Shown in pieces: positions 34,488 to 43,992 of a stretch of 64,000 nt of DNA. This stretch comes from Natronogracilivirga saccharolytica. Lineage in GTDB: Bacteria; Bacteroidota; Rhodothermia; Balneolales; Natronogracilivirgulaceae. The stretch spans positions 62,001-126,000 of the forward strand of contig NZ_JAFIDN010000010.1 of NCBI RefSeq assembly GCF_017921895.1, read 5' to 3'. Every line of letters starts with the position of its first letter. Position 1 is the first letter of the stretch. The position numbers and the translations under genes were made by a program. The notes beneath the pieces were generated by a model. That model made no database searches. It saw only the letters and a program-made list of their open reading frames with translations, and had not been told where the DNA came from.

Positions 34488-34646
34488 ATGGGAAAAATTG
34501 GCATACTACGTGAGTTTTGGGAGTTTCTCCGCATACGCAAGAAGCTCTGGCTGGCGCCCATTGTTTTCATTCTGCTTCTGTTAGGACTGTTAATAGTAGC
34601 AACCAGCAACACGGCACTGGCACCGTTTATTTATGCCTTGTTCTGA
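34488..34646 (+). CDS. DUF5989-type micro-protein (52 aa)
   Basis: Starts MGKIGILREFWEFLRIRKK and ends TSNTALAPFIYALF: a basic, amphipathic N-terminal helix followed by one membrane helix (LAPIVFILLLLGLLIV). This matches the small DUF5989 family, found widely as a 50-odd residue protein, often beside carbamoyltransferase/SGNH-type genes of unknown role. The frame is short but intact, has biased codon use and sits between the transporter and carA genes. No strong ribosome site is visible, which is common in this lineage. Confidence 0.72.
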   Translation: MGKIGILREFWEFLRIRKKLWLAPIVFILLLLGLLIVATSNTALAPFIYALF

Positions 34647-34820
34647 GTTTATGACACACCATCCAGATGCAACTCCTTTTTTAAAAATATCCGGCTCTGG
34701 TTTTTTCAGTGTCGGATTTTTTTTGGGTATTTCATCCGGGATGTGCGGCCGTTTTACTCCGGTATCACGGCATGAATCAGAACACCTGCCAGGCTCCATC
34801 GCAACCCACAACCAGGACTG

Positions 34821-36047
34821 ATGCATCAAACGACCAGAAAAAAGAAAGCCATACTTGCACTGGCTGACGGGACGGTAGCACACGGACACGCCATCGGATT
34901 TCACGGCATCACCGGCGGCGAACTCTGCTTCAACACCAGCATGACCGGATACCAGGAGATCTTCACCGATCCGAGCTATCACGGCCAGCTGATGATGATG
35001 ACCTATCCCCACATCGGCAACTACGGTGTCTCCTCCCGCGACGATGAGGCGCACAAGGTGATGATTTCCGGCCTTATTGTCCGCGACTTCTCGCACCATT
35101 ACAGCAATACCATGGCCGATGGTGATCTTGATGAATACCTCAACCGCAACAAGATCGTCGGAATCACCGGAGTGGACACCCGCAAGCTGGTACGGCATAT
35201 CAGGCGCAAAGGAGTGCTGAATGCCGTTATATCCAGTGAAAGCGAGGATGAAAAAGCGCTGGTAGAGCAGGCGGTGCAATGGCCGTCAATGGTCGGACTT
35301 GAGCTGGCGTCGCGGGTGTCACGGAAAGAGCCGCAGACATACAAGCCCGATCAGTTCCGGGACTACTTTCCGAGGATATCACAAAATACTGAAGATGGTC
35401 TGCTTGACCATCCCACCGATCCGGATGCCACAGGCTACCGGCAGAAAAATCCCAAAACGCTGTACAAAGTTGCTGCGATAGATTACGGCATCAAGCAGAA
35501 TATCATCAACAGTCTTGTCCAGCGCGGGTGCATGCTGCGCGTTTTTCCTGCCAAAACAGATTTTAAAGAAATACGTGACTGGGGACCCGATGCCTTCTTT
35601 TTCTCAAACGGCCCAGGTGATCCCAATCCGATGGATTACGCCCTTGAAACCATCCGGGAAGCAAAAAAGACCGGCAAGCCGATGTTCGGTATCTGCCTGG
35701 GTCATCAGCTGATGGCCATGACCGAAGGCATGCGGGTGATCAAAATGCTGGTAGGCCATCGCGGCGCCAATCAGCCGGTCAAAAACCTGCATCGTGATCA
35801 TGTTGAGATCACTACGCAAAATCACGGATTTGCCGTAGATCCGGAGTCGGTGACATCCGATGTCGCGGAGATCACGCACCAAAACCTCAACGACGGTACA
35901 CTCGAAGGGCTGGATTTCAAGAATTTTGACGGATTCGGCGTTCAATATCATCCCGAGGCCTCACCCGGTCCGCACGACTCCTCCTACCTGTTCGACCACT
36001 TCGTCGACCGCATCCAAAAACACAAAGAAAAAAACGGGTCAGCATAA
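34821..36047 (+). CDS. carA: Carbamoyl-phosphate synthase small (glutaminase) subunit
   Basis: 408 aa. Hydrolyses glutamine and passes ammonia to CarB, giving carbamoyl phosphate for pyrimidine and arginine synthesis. N-terminal domain: [28 protein letters not shown]-terminal class-I amidotransferase: nucleophile Cys in [10 protein letters not shown] near 292, and His-Glu in [11 protein letters not shown] near 375. Full length. One base separates its stop from the carB start, so the subunits are translationally linked. No pyrimidine- or arginine-type attenuator was seen upstream. Confidence 0.97.
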   Translation: MHQTTRKKKAILALADGTVAHGHAIGFHGITGGELCFNTSMTGYQEIFTDPSYHGQLMMMTYPHIGNYGVSSRDDEAHKVMISGLIVRDFSHHYSNTMADGDLDEYLNRNKIVGITGVDTRKLVRHIRRKGVLNAVISSESEDEKALVEQAVQWPSMVGLELASRVSRKEPQTYKPDQFRDYFPRISQNTEDGLLDHPTDPDATGYRQKNPKTLYKVAAIDYGIKQNIINSLVQRGCMLRVFPAKTDFKEIRDWGPDAFFFSNGPGDPNPMDYALETIREAKKTGKPMFGICLGHQLMAMTEGMRVIKMLVGHRGANQPVKNLHRDHVEITTQNHGFAVDPESVTSDVAEITHQNLNDGTLEGLDFKNFDGFGVQYHPEASPGPHDSSYLFDHFVDRIQKHKEKNGSA

Positions 36048-36048
36048 C

Positions 36049-38880
36049 ATGCCGAAACGAACTGATATCAACACCATTTTATTGATAGGATCAGGTCCGA
36101 TCGTCATCGGTCAGGCTTGCGAATTTGATTATTCCGGTACACAGGCCTGCCGCTCCCTGAGAGAAGAAGGCTACCGTGTTGTGCTCATTAATTCGAATCC
36201 GGCTACCATCATGACCGATCCGTCCATGGCCGATGCCATTTATATGAAACCGATGACAACCGATTCCATCAGGGAGATTGTTGAAATCGAGAACCCGGAT
36301 GCGGTGTTGCCGACAATGGGCGGACAAACGGCACTGAACCTGGCCAGAGACCTGCACCATGAAGGCTACTGGAAAGAGAAAGGCATTGAGATCATCGGTG
36401 TGGACATCGATGCGATCGACATCACCGAAGACCGGCAGCAGTTCCGGGACCTGATGGAGGATATCGGGATCGATCAGTGCCGCAGCCGAACGGCTAAGTC
36501 GCTGCTTGACGCCAAGGAGATTGTCCTTGAGCTGGGCGGATTGCCTGTGGTGATCCGGCCCTCGTTTACGCTTGGCGGGACCGGCGGCGGCATCGTCTGG
36601 ACCGAGGAGGAGTTTGAAAAGAAGGTGCTTCGCGGGCTTGAACTCAGCCCGATCCACGAAATCCTGATCGAAGAATCCATTTACGGATGGAAGGAGTATG
36701 AGCTGGAGCTGCTGCGCGACAACAACAACAATGTGGTGATCATCTGCTCGATTGAGAATTTCGATCCGATGGGGGTGCATACCGGAGACTCCATCACCGT
36801 GGCACCAACGCAAACCCTTACCGACAAGCAGTATCAGCTGCTCAGGGATGCCGCCATCCGCATGATGCGCTCCATTGGCACATTTGCGGGAGGCTGCAAT
36901 GTGCAGTTCGGGATGGAACCCGGAACCGACCGGCTGGTGGCGGTCGAAATCAACCCGAGAGTCAGCCGCTCATCGGCCCTGGCATCGAAAGCCACCGGTT
37001 ATCCGATCGCCAAAATTGCATCCAAACTGGCTGTCGGCTACAACCTTGATGAGCTTCAGAACCAGATTACAAAGACAACATCCGCATGTTTTGAACCGTC
37101 GCTCGACTATGTCGTGGTGAAAGTGCCGCGGTTCAACTTCGAAAAATTCCCCGGTGTGGATGAAGAGCTGACCACGCAGATGAAGGCGGTGGGCGAGGTG
37201 ATGTCCATTGGCCGGACTTTCCCCGAAGCGCTTAACAAGGCCTGGCAGTCCCTTGAAGTCGGCCGCGGAGGCCTGGGAGCGGACGGATACGAGGAAATCA
37301 ACCGTGAAAATGTCCGCAAACGGCTGCTGAAAGCCTATTGGGACCGCAGCCTGCAGGTCCGCAATGCCTTCAAACTGGGCACGAGCATCGAGGAAATTCA
37401 CGATGTGACGAAAATCGACCACTGGTTTCTTGAAAAAATACAGTACCTCGTGCATCTGGAAAACCGCACCGAAGGGCAGACCATTTACAACATTGATGAA
37501 AAAGATCTCCGAGAGCTCAAGCAGGCCGGATTTTCCGACCGGCAGATTGCATGGTTGCTCAGCCAGAGTGATGTTGAAAATATTACGGAGAATCAGGTAC
37601 GGCAAAAGCGCGATGAGCTTGGCATCCGTGCCGTATTCAAGATGGTAGATACCTGCGCCGGTGAATTCCCCGCATCAACCCCCTACTATTACTCCTGTTA
37701 CGATGAGGAGAACGAGAGTGAGGTCAGCGACCGGAAAAAAGTACTGATTCTGGGCAGCGGTCCCAACCGGATCGGGCAAGGCATTGAGTTTGACTACACC
37801 TGTGTGCATGCGGTTTTTGCCGCGAACGACATGGGCTACGAAACCATCATGGTCAACTGCAATCCGGAAACGGTCTCAACGGATTTCGATGTAGCTGACA
37901 AACTCTATTTTGAGCCGGTTTTCTGGGAACATGTGTACAACATTATTCAGCACGAGAAACCTGAGGGTGTCATTCTGCAGGTGGGCGGGCAGACAGCACT
38001 CAAGCTGGCAAAGCGGCTGACCGAGCACAACATCCGCATTTTCGGCACACCATTTGAAATGATGGATCTGGCTGAAGACCGCGGCAAGTTTTCCGAGACC
38101 CTGCTGCGGCTGGGCATTCCGTTTCCTTCCTACGGCACTGCCTTTACAGCAAAAGAAGCGGTGGAAATAGCCAGCCGGATATCCTATCCGGTCCTGCTTC
38201 GTCCGAGTTATGTCCTTGGCGGACAAGGAATGTGCATTGCCGTAAAAGAAAGCGAGCTGGATGAGCACGTCCGGACTTTGCTAAAGACCCATCCGGAAAA
38301 CGAATTCCTTATTGACCACTTTCTCGAGGATGCCATCGAGGTGGATTTTGACTCCGTTTATGACGGTGAGCAGCTGCATATTTGCGGTATCATGCAGCAT
38401 CTTGAGCCGGCCGGGGTGCACTCCGGCGACTCAACGGCTGTGCTGCCCCCCTATTCGCTGAGCGACCGCGTCATCGAGACCATGAAAGAGTACCAGGTCA
38501 AGATCGCAAAAGCGCTCAATGTGCGGGGTTTCATCAACGTGCAGTATGCGGTCAAAGGCTCGGAGGTATACGTCATCGAAGCCAATCCACGGGCCACCAG
38601 GACCATCCCCTTTGTGGCCAAGGCCACTGGCCGCCCCGAGGCGGACATCGGTGTCAAGGTCATGCTGGGCGCCAAATTGAGTGAGTTCGACCTTGAATCA
38701 AAACTTGAGCATTTCGCAATCAAGGAACCGATATTTCCGTTCGACAAATTTCCGGAGGTAAAAAAAGAGCTGGGTCCGGAAATGAAATCGACCGGCGAAA
38801 CCATTTACTTTCTGAAAGACTTCAAAGACGAGCATTTCCGCAAGCCGTTTGAGTTCAAGAATATGTATCTTAGCCGGTAG
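36049..38880 (+). CDS. carB: Carbamoyl-phosphate synthase large subunit lacking the allosteric domain
   Basis: 943 aa from the ATG at 36049. Two homologous ATP-grasp halves are complete: the first opens with [21 protein letters not shown] and includes the GGTGGGIVW loop; the second opens with [21 protein letters not shown] near residue 560 and includes YVLGGQGM. After [17 protein letters not shown] the protein stops within 30 residues. E. coli CarB is about 1073 aa and continues into an MGS-like domain that binds UMP, IMP and ornithine; that domain is absent. The frame has no sign of a recent break, so this appears to be a real short form. The open frame upstream inside carA is not part of the protein. 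Confidence 0.96.
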   Translation: MPKRTDINTILLIGSGPIVIGQACEFDYSGTQACRSLREEGYRVVLINSNPATIMTDPSMADAIYMKPMTTDSIREIVEIENPDAVLPTMGGQTALNLARDLHHEGYWKEKGIEIIGVDIDAIDITEDRQQFRDLMEDIGIDQCRSRTAKSLLDAKEIVLELGGLPVVIRPSFTLGGTGGGIVWTEEEFEKKVLRGLELSPIHEILIEESIYGWKEYELELLRDNNNNVVIICSIENFDPMGVHTGDSITVAPTQTLTDKQYQLLRDAAIRMMRSIGTFAGGCNVQFGMEPGTDRLVAVEINPRVSRSSALASKATGYPIAKIASKLAVGYNLDELQNQITKTTSACFEPSLDYVVVKVPRFNFEKFPGVDEELTTQMKAVGEVMSIGRTFPEALNKAWQSLEVGRGGLGADGYEEINRENVRKRLLKAYWDRSLQVRNAFKLGTSIEEIHDVTKIDHWFLEKIQYLVHLENRTEGQTIYNIDEKDLRELKQAGFSDRQIAWLLSQSDVENITENQVRQKRDELGIRAVFKMVDTCAGEFPASTPYYYSCYDEENESEVSDRKKVLILGSGPNRIGQGIEFDYTCVHAVFAANDMGYETIMVNCNPETVSTDFDVADKLYFEPVFWEHVYNIIQHEKPEGVILQVGGQTALKLAKRLTEHNIRIFGTPFEMMDLAEDRGKFSETLLRLGIPFPSYGTAFTAKEAVEIASRISYPVLLRPSYVLGGQGMCIAVKESELDEHVRTLLKTHPENEFLIDHFLEDAIEVDFDSVYDGEQLHICGIMQHLEPAGVHSGDSTAVLPPYSLSDRVIETMKEYQVKIAKALNVRGFINVQYAVKGSEVYVIEANPRATRTIPFVAKATGRPEADIGVKVMLGAKLSEFDLESKLEHFAIKEPIFPFDKFPEVKKELGPEMKSTGETIYFLKDFKDEHFRKPFEFKNMYLSR

Positions 38881-38904
38881 AATGCTCACTTAATTACATC
38901 GGCA

Positions 38905-40092
38905 ATGCAGCAAAACAACCTGGTCATCGCCTTCGGCGGTGTTTCACCGGAGCACGAGGTATCCGTTCTCACGGCCATCCAGGCCGCCTCGGCCCTGAAA
39001 GACACAAAATGGAACCCCATTGCACTTTATATCACAAAAAGCGGACAGTGGCTGACCGGATCCCATCTGCTCGACCTTGAATCCTATAAAGACCTGAAAC
39101 AGTCACAGGAGAAAGGAATTCCCTGCCACTTCACCATATCCGACACGGGTAAAACCGAGCTGATCGCGCGCCCGGGCGGCCTTTTTTCGCGCGACAGCCG
39201 CATTCCGGCGGATGTCCTTTTGTGCGCTTTTCACGGTTCCGATGGTGAAAACGGGGCATTCCAGGGGCTCTGTGAGACCATGAACATCCCTTACACCGGC
39301 TCCGGAGTAACAGCCTCCGCCATCGGAATGGACAAACGGCTTGCCAAAGAGCTCTGCCGGCAGCACGGTATCCCGGTAGTCGACGACATCCGCATTACAG
39401 AAGAGAACTGGGTTGAAAACAAGCAAGACCTCATCGAAAAGTGTGAATCAGTGGGTTATCCCCTCTACGTCAAACCCGTCGCGCTCGGAAGCAGTATTGG
39501 TGTTCACCGGGCGGAAAACCGCAGTGAGCTTGATGATGCAGTGGAGGAGTCATTCCGGTATGATTCCGGCCTGCTCGTTGAGAAGGCTGTCCACCCCCTG
39601 ACAGAAATCAACTGCTCGGTACTGGGCGATGAAGACCATTTCAGGACAAGTGTCTGTGAGCAGCCGCTGGGTAAAGAGGAGCTGCTCTCGTTTGAAGATA
39701 AATACATGAGCGGAGAAGGTGAGGCAAAAGGAATGGCCTCAGCCAGCCGGAAGATCCCGGCCCCGGTTTCATCCGAAAAAACCGAAGAGATCCGCAACCT
39801 TGCAGGAAACATTTTCAGCATTCTGGGATGCGCCGGTGTGGCACGTCTTGATTTTCTTATGAATTCGGATACCGGCGAGATATTTTTTAATGAAATTAAT
39901 ACGATTCCCGGATCGTTTTCTTTTTACCTGTGGGAAGCAACGGAAATCGGATTCGATACGTTGCTGGAAGAGCTGATTTCTGTCGCACAGAAACGTCACA
40001 AGAAAAAAAACAGCCGCATACGGTCTCATGAAGTGAATTTGTTGAGTCAAAAGGCAATGAGAGGACTCAAGGGGATCAAGGGCGGCAAATAA
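38905..40092 (+). CDS. ddl: D-alanine-D-alanine ligase family enzyme
   Basis: 395 aa ATP-grasp ligase. N-terminal VIAFGGVSPEHEVSVLTAIQA, central LLCAFHGSDGENGAFQGLCE, SGVTASAIGMDK, PLYVKPVALGSSIGV and C-terminal FNEINTIPGSFSFYLWEATEIGF are family motifs; the catalytic Glu, Ser and Lys positions are retained. The C-terminal FSFYLWE replaces the common FTxxSMYPKL block and the chain is 30-40 residues longer than typical Ddl, marking a less studied subgroup. It should make D-Ala-D-Ala for peptidoglycan, but the second substrate could differ. 24 bases after carB. Confidence 0.88.
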   Translation: MQQNNLVIAFGGVSPEHEVSVLTAIQAASALKDTKWNPIALYITKSGQWLTGSHLLDLESYKDLKQSQEKGIPCHFTISDTGKTELIARPGGLFSRDSRIPADVLLCAFHGSDGENGAFQGLCETMNIPYTGSGVTASAIGMDKRLAKELCRQHGIPVVDDIRITEENWVENKQDLIEKCESVGYPLYVKPVALGSSIGVHRAENRSELDDAVEESFRYDSGLLVEKAVHPLTEINCSVLGDEDHFRTSVCEQPLGKEELLSFEDKYMSGEGEAKGMASASRKIPAPVSSEKTEEIRNLAGNIFSILGCAGVARLDFLMNSDTGEIFFNEINTIPGSFSFYLWEATEIGFDTLLEELISVAQKRHKKKNSRIRSHEVNLLSQKAMRGLKGIKGGK

Positions 40093-40120
40093 CTCACTTG
40101 CGCTTACGCTTACACTGTCT

Positions 40121-41719
40121 ATGTCTTTTTCTCCTGATACCCTTTCCCGATTATCCTCCGGATTCCCTTTCCGTCCGGTGACAGGCTTTGTTTTCCTGAT
40201 CCTCATTCCCGCACTGTGGCTTTCCTCATGCGGTCCCACCACCGAAACCATCGTTGTCGACAGGCAGGCACGCGCCGTGGAAGATGATGAAGAGGAAGAA
40301 GTAGTTGAAGAAGATGAACTCCGGGTACTGAAAATCGGTGAATCCAACCGAATCCGGAGCATGGATCCTCTTTTTGCAGTCAACACCGCCACCAAGCGGA
40401 TGATCCAGCTGAGTTACGAGGGCCTGGTGAAACTTGACGAGGAAGAAAACGCGGTTCCAGCGGCAGCTTCGCGGTGGGAAGTTTCTGATGATTCCCTCAC
40501 GTACACATTTTTCCTGCGTGACGATCTGTTTTTCCATGATGATGAAAGCTTCAGCCAGGGACGGGGACGAAAAGTAAACAGCAGGGATGTCAAGCGGGTG
40601 TTTGAACGCATGGCATCACGGGACGTTCCTCCCAACGCGGCCGAGCTGTTCATGGACAATATCCGCGGGTTCGAGTCCTATTTTCTGGAGCAGCGCGACG
40701 TCTATTTCGATGAGGACCGGCAGATTGATTCCATTTCCGGTATTGAAGCAAAAAATGATTCGACGATCGTCTTTCATCTTTCAGAGCAGGATCCGGCCTT
40801 TCTTTCATACCTCGCCACGCCCTACGCCGTAATATATCCCCGGGAACCATTCCGTTTTCGTGACGACGGCCTGCATTCCCACGCGGTCGGGACCGGGCCC
40901 TTCCGTTACAGCACCACCGTTGGCGACAGCATCCATATTTTCAACAGAAACGAATCCTTCAACAGAAAGGATGACGAGGGACGCACGCTGCCGCGGGCCC
41001 ACCGTGTCGAGCTTATGAGCGGTATCAGAGAAGCACACCTCTACAGCCATTTCAACCGCGGGGTTATCAATATCCTTCCCGATCCCGGACCCGGAAATAT
41101 CCAAAGAATGATCACCAGTGAGAATGAACTGAAAGATCCGTACCGTGACAAGTACAAGCTTCAGGCACAGGCCAACCCGGAGCCGCTGGTCATCCGGTAC
41201 AATCAGAACAATCGTTTCAATATCGGCCGGCCGGAAGCTGCCGCTGTACTGAGGCACGTGACCGGGGATACACTTTATAAAGAGCTCGGGGTTCCCTCAC
41301 TGGAGATTACCTATCAGGATGATGAGTACTCCCAGTCCAATATCGCAAGAGTCTTCAACAGATTCGGAGAAGATGCGCCAGACCGGCTTGTTTTTGCATA
41401 TCAACAGGATATACTGCCCAGAACACTGAGCGAAACCATTTATGACCTGATGGACGACAATCTCAGGGTGGACTTGATCCAGCGAAGGGTATTCAGCAGG
41501 GATATTTTTCTTTATCTTGACTACATCCCGGTATACACATCCGGACAGCAGCCGGAACGTCAGCCCCAGGAGGTCATGAGGCTGGAATCAGACCGCTATC
41601 TGCTGAAAGACAAAACCGTTGACAATGTCAAACTCAATACACTCAGCTGGTGGATGGATCTGACACAGGTCCGGAAAACAGCGGAACCAGCCGAACGGGC
41701 TGAAACGGCCGGACGCTGA
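40121..41719 (+). CDS. Oligopeptide-type solute-binding lipoprotein (SBP family 5)
   Basis: 532 aa. Signal peptide with lipobox LSSC near residue 37, then an acidic linker (EDDEEEEVVEEDE) and the family-5 binding fold: MDPLFAVNTATKRMIQLSYEGL, LTYTFFLRDDLFFHD, VNSRDVKRVFERM, VVFHL and AVGTGPFRY. Such proteins deliver peptides, nickel or opines to ABC importers, or act alone in sensing. No permease or ATPase gene lies next to it, so it is an orphan. The N-terminal domain is well conserved, the C-terminal half much less. Starts 28 bases after the ligase gene. Confidence 0.85.
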   Translation: MSFSPDTLSRLSSGFPFRPVTGFVFLILIPALWLSSCGPTTETIVVDRQARAVEDDEEEEVVEEDELRVLKIGESNRIRSMDPLFAVNTATKRMIQLSYEGLVKLDEEENAVPAAASRWEVSDDSLTYTFFLRDDLFFHDDESFSQGRGRKVNSRDVKRVFERMASRDVPPNAAELFMDNIRGFESYFLEQRDVYFDEDRQIDSISGIEAKNDSTIVFHLSEQDPAFLSYLATPYAVIYPREPFRFRDDGLHSHAVGTGPFRYSTTVGDSIHIFNRNESFNRKDDEGRTLPRAHRVELMSGIREAHLYSHFNRGVINILPDPGPGNIQRMITSENELKDPYRDKYKLQAQANPEPLVIRYNQNNRFNIGRPEAAAVLRHVTGDTLYKELGVPSLEITYQDDEYSQSNIARVFNRFGEDAPDRLVFAYQQDILPRTLSETIYDLMDDNLRVDLIQRRVFSRDIFLYLDYIPVYTSGQQPERQPQEVMRLESDRYLLKDKTVDNVKLNTLSWWMDLTQVRKTAEPAERAETAGR

Positions 41720-41942
41720 CCGGAAAGGGCAGATCACCAGCTCGAGACAGCCGTGTGCTTGTCAGGCCGCTCATCTGCTGACGTAAAAGAGCACTCCGTA
41801 AACCAAAAGCAACGGTATGCCGGATAAACCGGTGACCGGGTATTACCCAACACCGGCAAGAGGCGGAAGCGCACGCAAAATCCTTTTAAAATACCGTCAT
41901 AATGCGTATATTGAGGAGATTTATAAAAATTATTTCAAGCCC

Positions 41943-42818
41943 ATGAACCTGTCCCTGCACTTACACCCACGCAATCCGATGGCGGTCCAGACCGTCCGGG
42001 AGATGCTGGTGATTGCAGGGGAACTCGGGATACACATTCACCTGAGTAAAAGAGTACTTTCTGCGTTTCAGGATGATGCCGACCGCAAGTCCGTCACCGT
42101 ACATGAGACGGACCGTGCAACCATGGAAGCCGGTGATGCAGTAGCTGCCGTGGGAGGTGACGGCACGATGCTGAGTGCTGCCGGTCTTGCCAGGCCGATA
42201 CAGCGTCCGCTTCTTGGCATAAACAGCGGCAAGCTTGGTTTTCTGGCAAACATTCAGCGTCAGGATCTCAGCGTCGCACTGCATGATGTAGCATCCGGAA
42301 ATTACGAACTTGACACCAGGAATTTCATCGAAGCCGAATTCAGCAACGGAGAGATTCACTATGCCCTGAATGAATTCGTTTTTTCACGACACGGATCGGT
42401 TTCCATGATCACACTGTCTGCCGAATATGACGGTGAATTTATAAACCGGTACTGGGCCGATGGTGTCATCGTCTCATCCCCAACCGGTTCAACAGCTTAC
42501 AATTTATCCACGGGCGGACCCATTGTCGTCCCGCAAACCGATGTGATGGTGCTGACTCCAATCAGTCCGCACACACTAACAACCAGACCGCTGGTATTGC
42601 CCTGTGAAAAAGACCTGACAATCCGGGTCGATCCTGCAGATCAGAAAGTTTTGTTTTCAGGAGACGGGAACAACCATGACCTGCCTGCGGTCTCTCCGGA
42701 AGTAAAGATCCGGAAATCAGCGAGTATCATGCAATTGATCAAACTTTCAGGACAAAGCTATTTTGAGACCCTGCGTAACAAGCTTATGTGGGGTGCAGAC
42801 ATGCGTGATGAGCGTTGA
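41943..42818 (+). CDS. nadK: NAD kinase
   Basis: 291 aa from the ATG at 41943, which aligns HPRNPMAV with the usual start of the family; an upstream ATG at 41817 would add 42 residues with no family counterpart. Phosphorylates NAD to NADP. GGDGTMLSAAGLA near 70 is the phosphate-binding catalytic motif with its Asp; GINSGKLGFLA, ALNEFVFSRH and YWADGVIVSSPTGSTAYNLSTGGPI follow in the normal order. Cytoplasmic. Upstream neighbour is the orphan binding lipoprotein; mdh follows after about 48 bases. Confidence 0.95.
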   Translation: MNLSLHLHPRNPMAVQTVREMLVIAGELGIHIHLSKRVLSAFQDDADRKSVTVHETDRATMEAGDAVAAVGGDGTMLSAAGLARPIQRPLLGINSGKLGFLANIQRQDLSVALHDVASGNYELDTRNFIEAEFSNGEIHYALNEFVFSRHGSVSMITLSAEYDGEFINRYWADGVIVSSPTGSTAYNLSTGGPIVVPQTDVMVLTPISPHTLTTRPLVLPCEKDLTIRVDPADQKVLFSGDGNNHDLPAVSPEVKIRKSASIMQLIKLSGQSYFETLRNKLMWGADMRDER

Positions 42819-42866
42819 AATTATTTACCAACCAATCAAACCCCAAACCTTAAAAATTACAAGACT

Positions 42867-43817
42867 ATGAAAATTACTGTAGTTGGAGCCGGCGGCAACG
42901 TAGGATCAACCGTTGCCTTGACCATAGCTCAAAGAGATTTTGCAAAAGAAGTCATCGCCGTTGACCTGGAGATAAAAAAAGATGACAAATCCTTTTTCCC
43001 ATCCAAGGGCCGTGCCCTGGACCAGTGGCAGACAGCACCGGTACTCAACTTCGATACCCGTGTAAGAGGTACCGTTGATTATGAGGACACAGCCAATTCC
43101 GATATCTGTGTTATCACCGCCGGACTGCCGCGGAAGCCGGGTATGAGCCGGGACGACCTGCTCAGTGCCAACATGAACATAGTAAAAGATGTTACCGAGA
43201 AGCTGGTCAAGCATTCACCGGACACGATCATCGTAGTGGTATCCAACCCGCTTGACCTGATGACCTATGTTGCCTGGAAAGCCAGCGGACTTCCCGCCAC
43301 CAAAGTAATGGGTATGGCAGGAATTCTTGACACAGCCCGTTATCGTGCCTTCCTCGCCGAGGAGCTGAATCTTTCCCCGAAAGACATCCAGGCCCTCATT
43401 CTTGGCGGACACGGTGATTCCATGGTCCCCATGCCGCGTTACACCACGGTTTCCGGTATTCCTGTGACCCACTTTATCGGCAAGGAAAAGCTTGATGAAA
43501 TCATTGAGCGCACCAAGAAAGGCGGCGGTGAACTTGTAGGGCTGATGGGAACTTCGGCATGGTATGCACCGGGCGCTGCGGCAGCGCAGATGGTTGAAGC
43601 GATTGCCCTCGACCAGAACAGAATCTTCCCTTGTGCGGCTTACCTTGATGGTGAGTTCGGACTCAAGGATCTGTATGTCGGCGTGCCTGTCCGTCTGGGC
43701 CGCGAAGGCATCAAAGAGATCGTTGAGATTGATCTGAACGATGAGGAGCAGGAGCTTCTGAACACCTCGGCCGATCATGTAAGACAAGGCCTCGAAGATC
43801 TCAAGCGCCTTTCGTGA
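42867..43817 (+). CDS. mdh: Malate dehydrogenase
   Basis: 316 aa, lactate/malate dehydrogenase fold of the LDH-like MDH group. VVGAGGNVGSTVALTIAQRD binds NAD; TAGLPRKPGMSRDDLL carries the mobile loop with the substrate arginines, VSNPLDLMTYVAWKASG the next arginine region, and LGGHGDSMVPMPRY the catalytic His. The loop residue pattern (RKPGMSR) favours malate over lactate. The adenosine-binding acidic residue (VDLEIKK) favours NAD. A strong bidirectional terminator lies 57 bases after the stop. Last gene of the + strand block. Confidence 0.96.
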   Translation: MKITVVGAGGNVGSTVALTIAQRDFAKEVIAVDLEIKKDDKSFFPSKGRALDQWQTAPVLNFDTRVRGTVDYEDTANSDICVITAGLPRKPGMSRDDLLSANMNIVKDVTEKLVKHSPDTIIVVVSNPLDLMTYVAWKASGLPATKVMGMAGILDTARYRAFLAEELNLSPKDIQALILGGHGDSMVPMPRYTTVSGIPVTHFIGKEKLDEIIERTKKGGGELVGLMGTSAWYAPGAAAAQMVEAIALDQNRIFPCAAYLDGEFGLKDLYVGVPVRLGREGIKEIVEIDLNDEEQELLNTSADHVRQGLEDLKRLS

Positions 43818-43873
43818 TACTGAATGAGCCGGTCAGCGTCTGATGACGGCCGGTATATTTATGAAAAGATCTG

Positions 43874-43914
43874 AAAAAGCCCTGCCGGCATTGACGCTGG
43901 CAGGGTTTTTATTT
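43874..43914. terminator. Bidirectional intrinsic terminator after mdh
   Basis: CCCTGCCGGC (43880-43889), 6-base loop, GCTGGCAGGG (43896-43905): a 10-bp stem with one G-T pair, flanked by five A on the left and TTTTTATTTT on the right. Ends mdh on the + strand and can end the NYN gene on the - strand. Confidence 0.9.
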
Positions 43915-43992
43915 TACATTGCTTTCAGGGCGTCCTGAAACGGTCTGCACCAATTCAGTCAGCCTGGGACTTTGCTTCACAGGGCGCATGCA

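Noticed and set aside
35860-36048. 63-residue N-terminal extension of CarB inside carA
   Set aside because: Ser/Thr/Arg-rich, unlike any CarB; the ATG at 36049 aligns with the family start directly after the carA stop.
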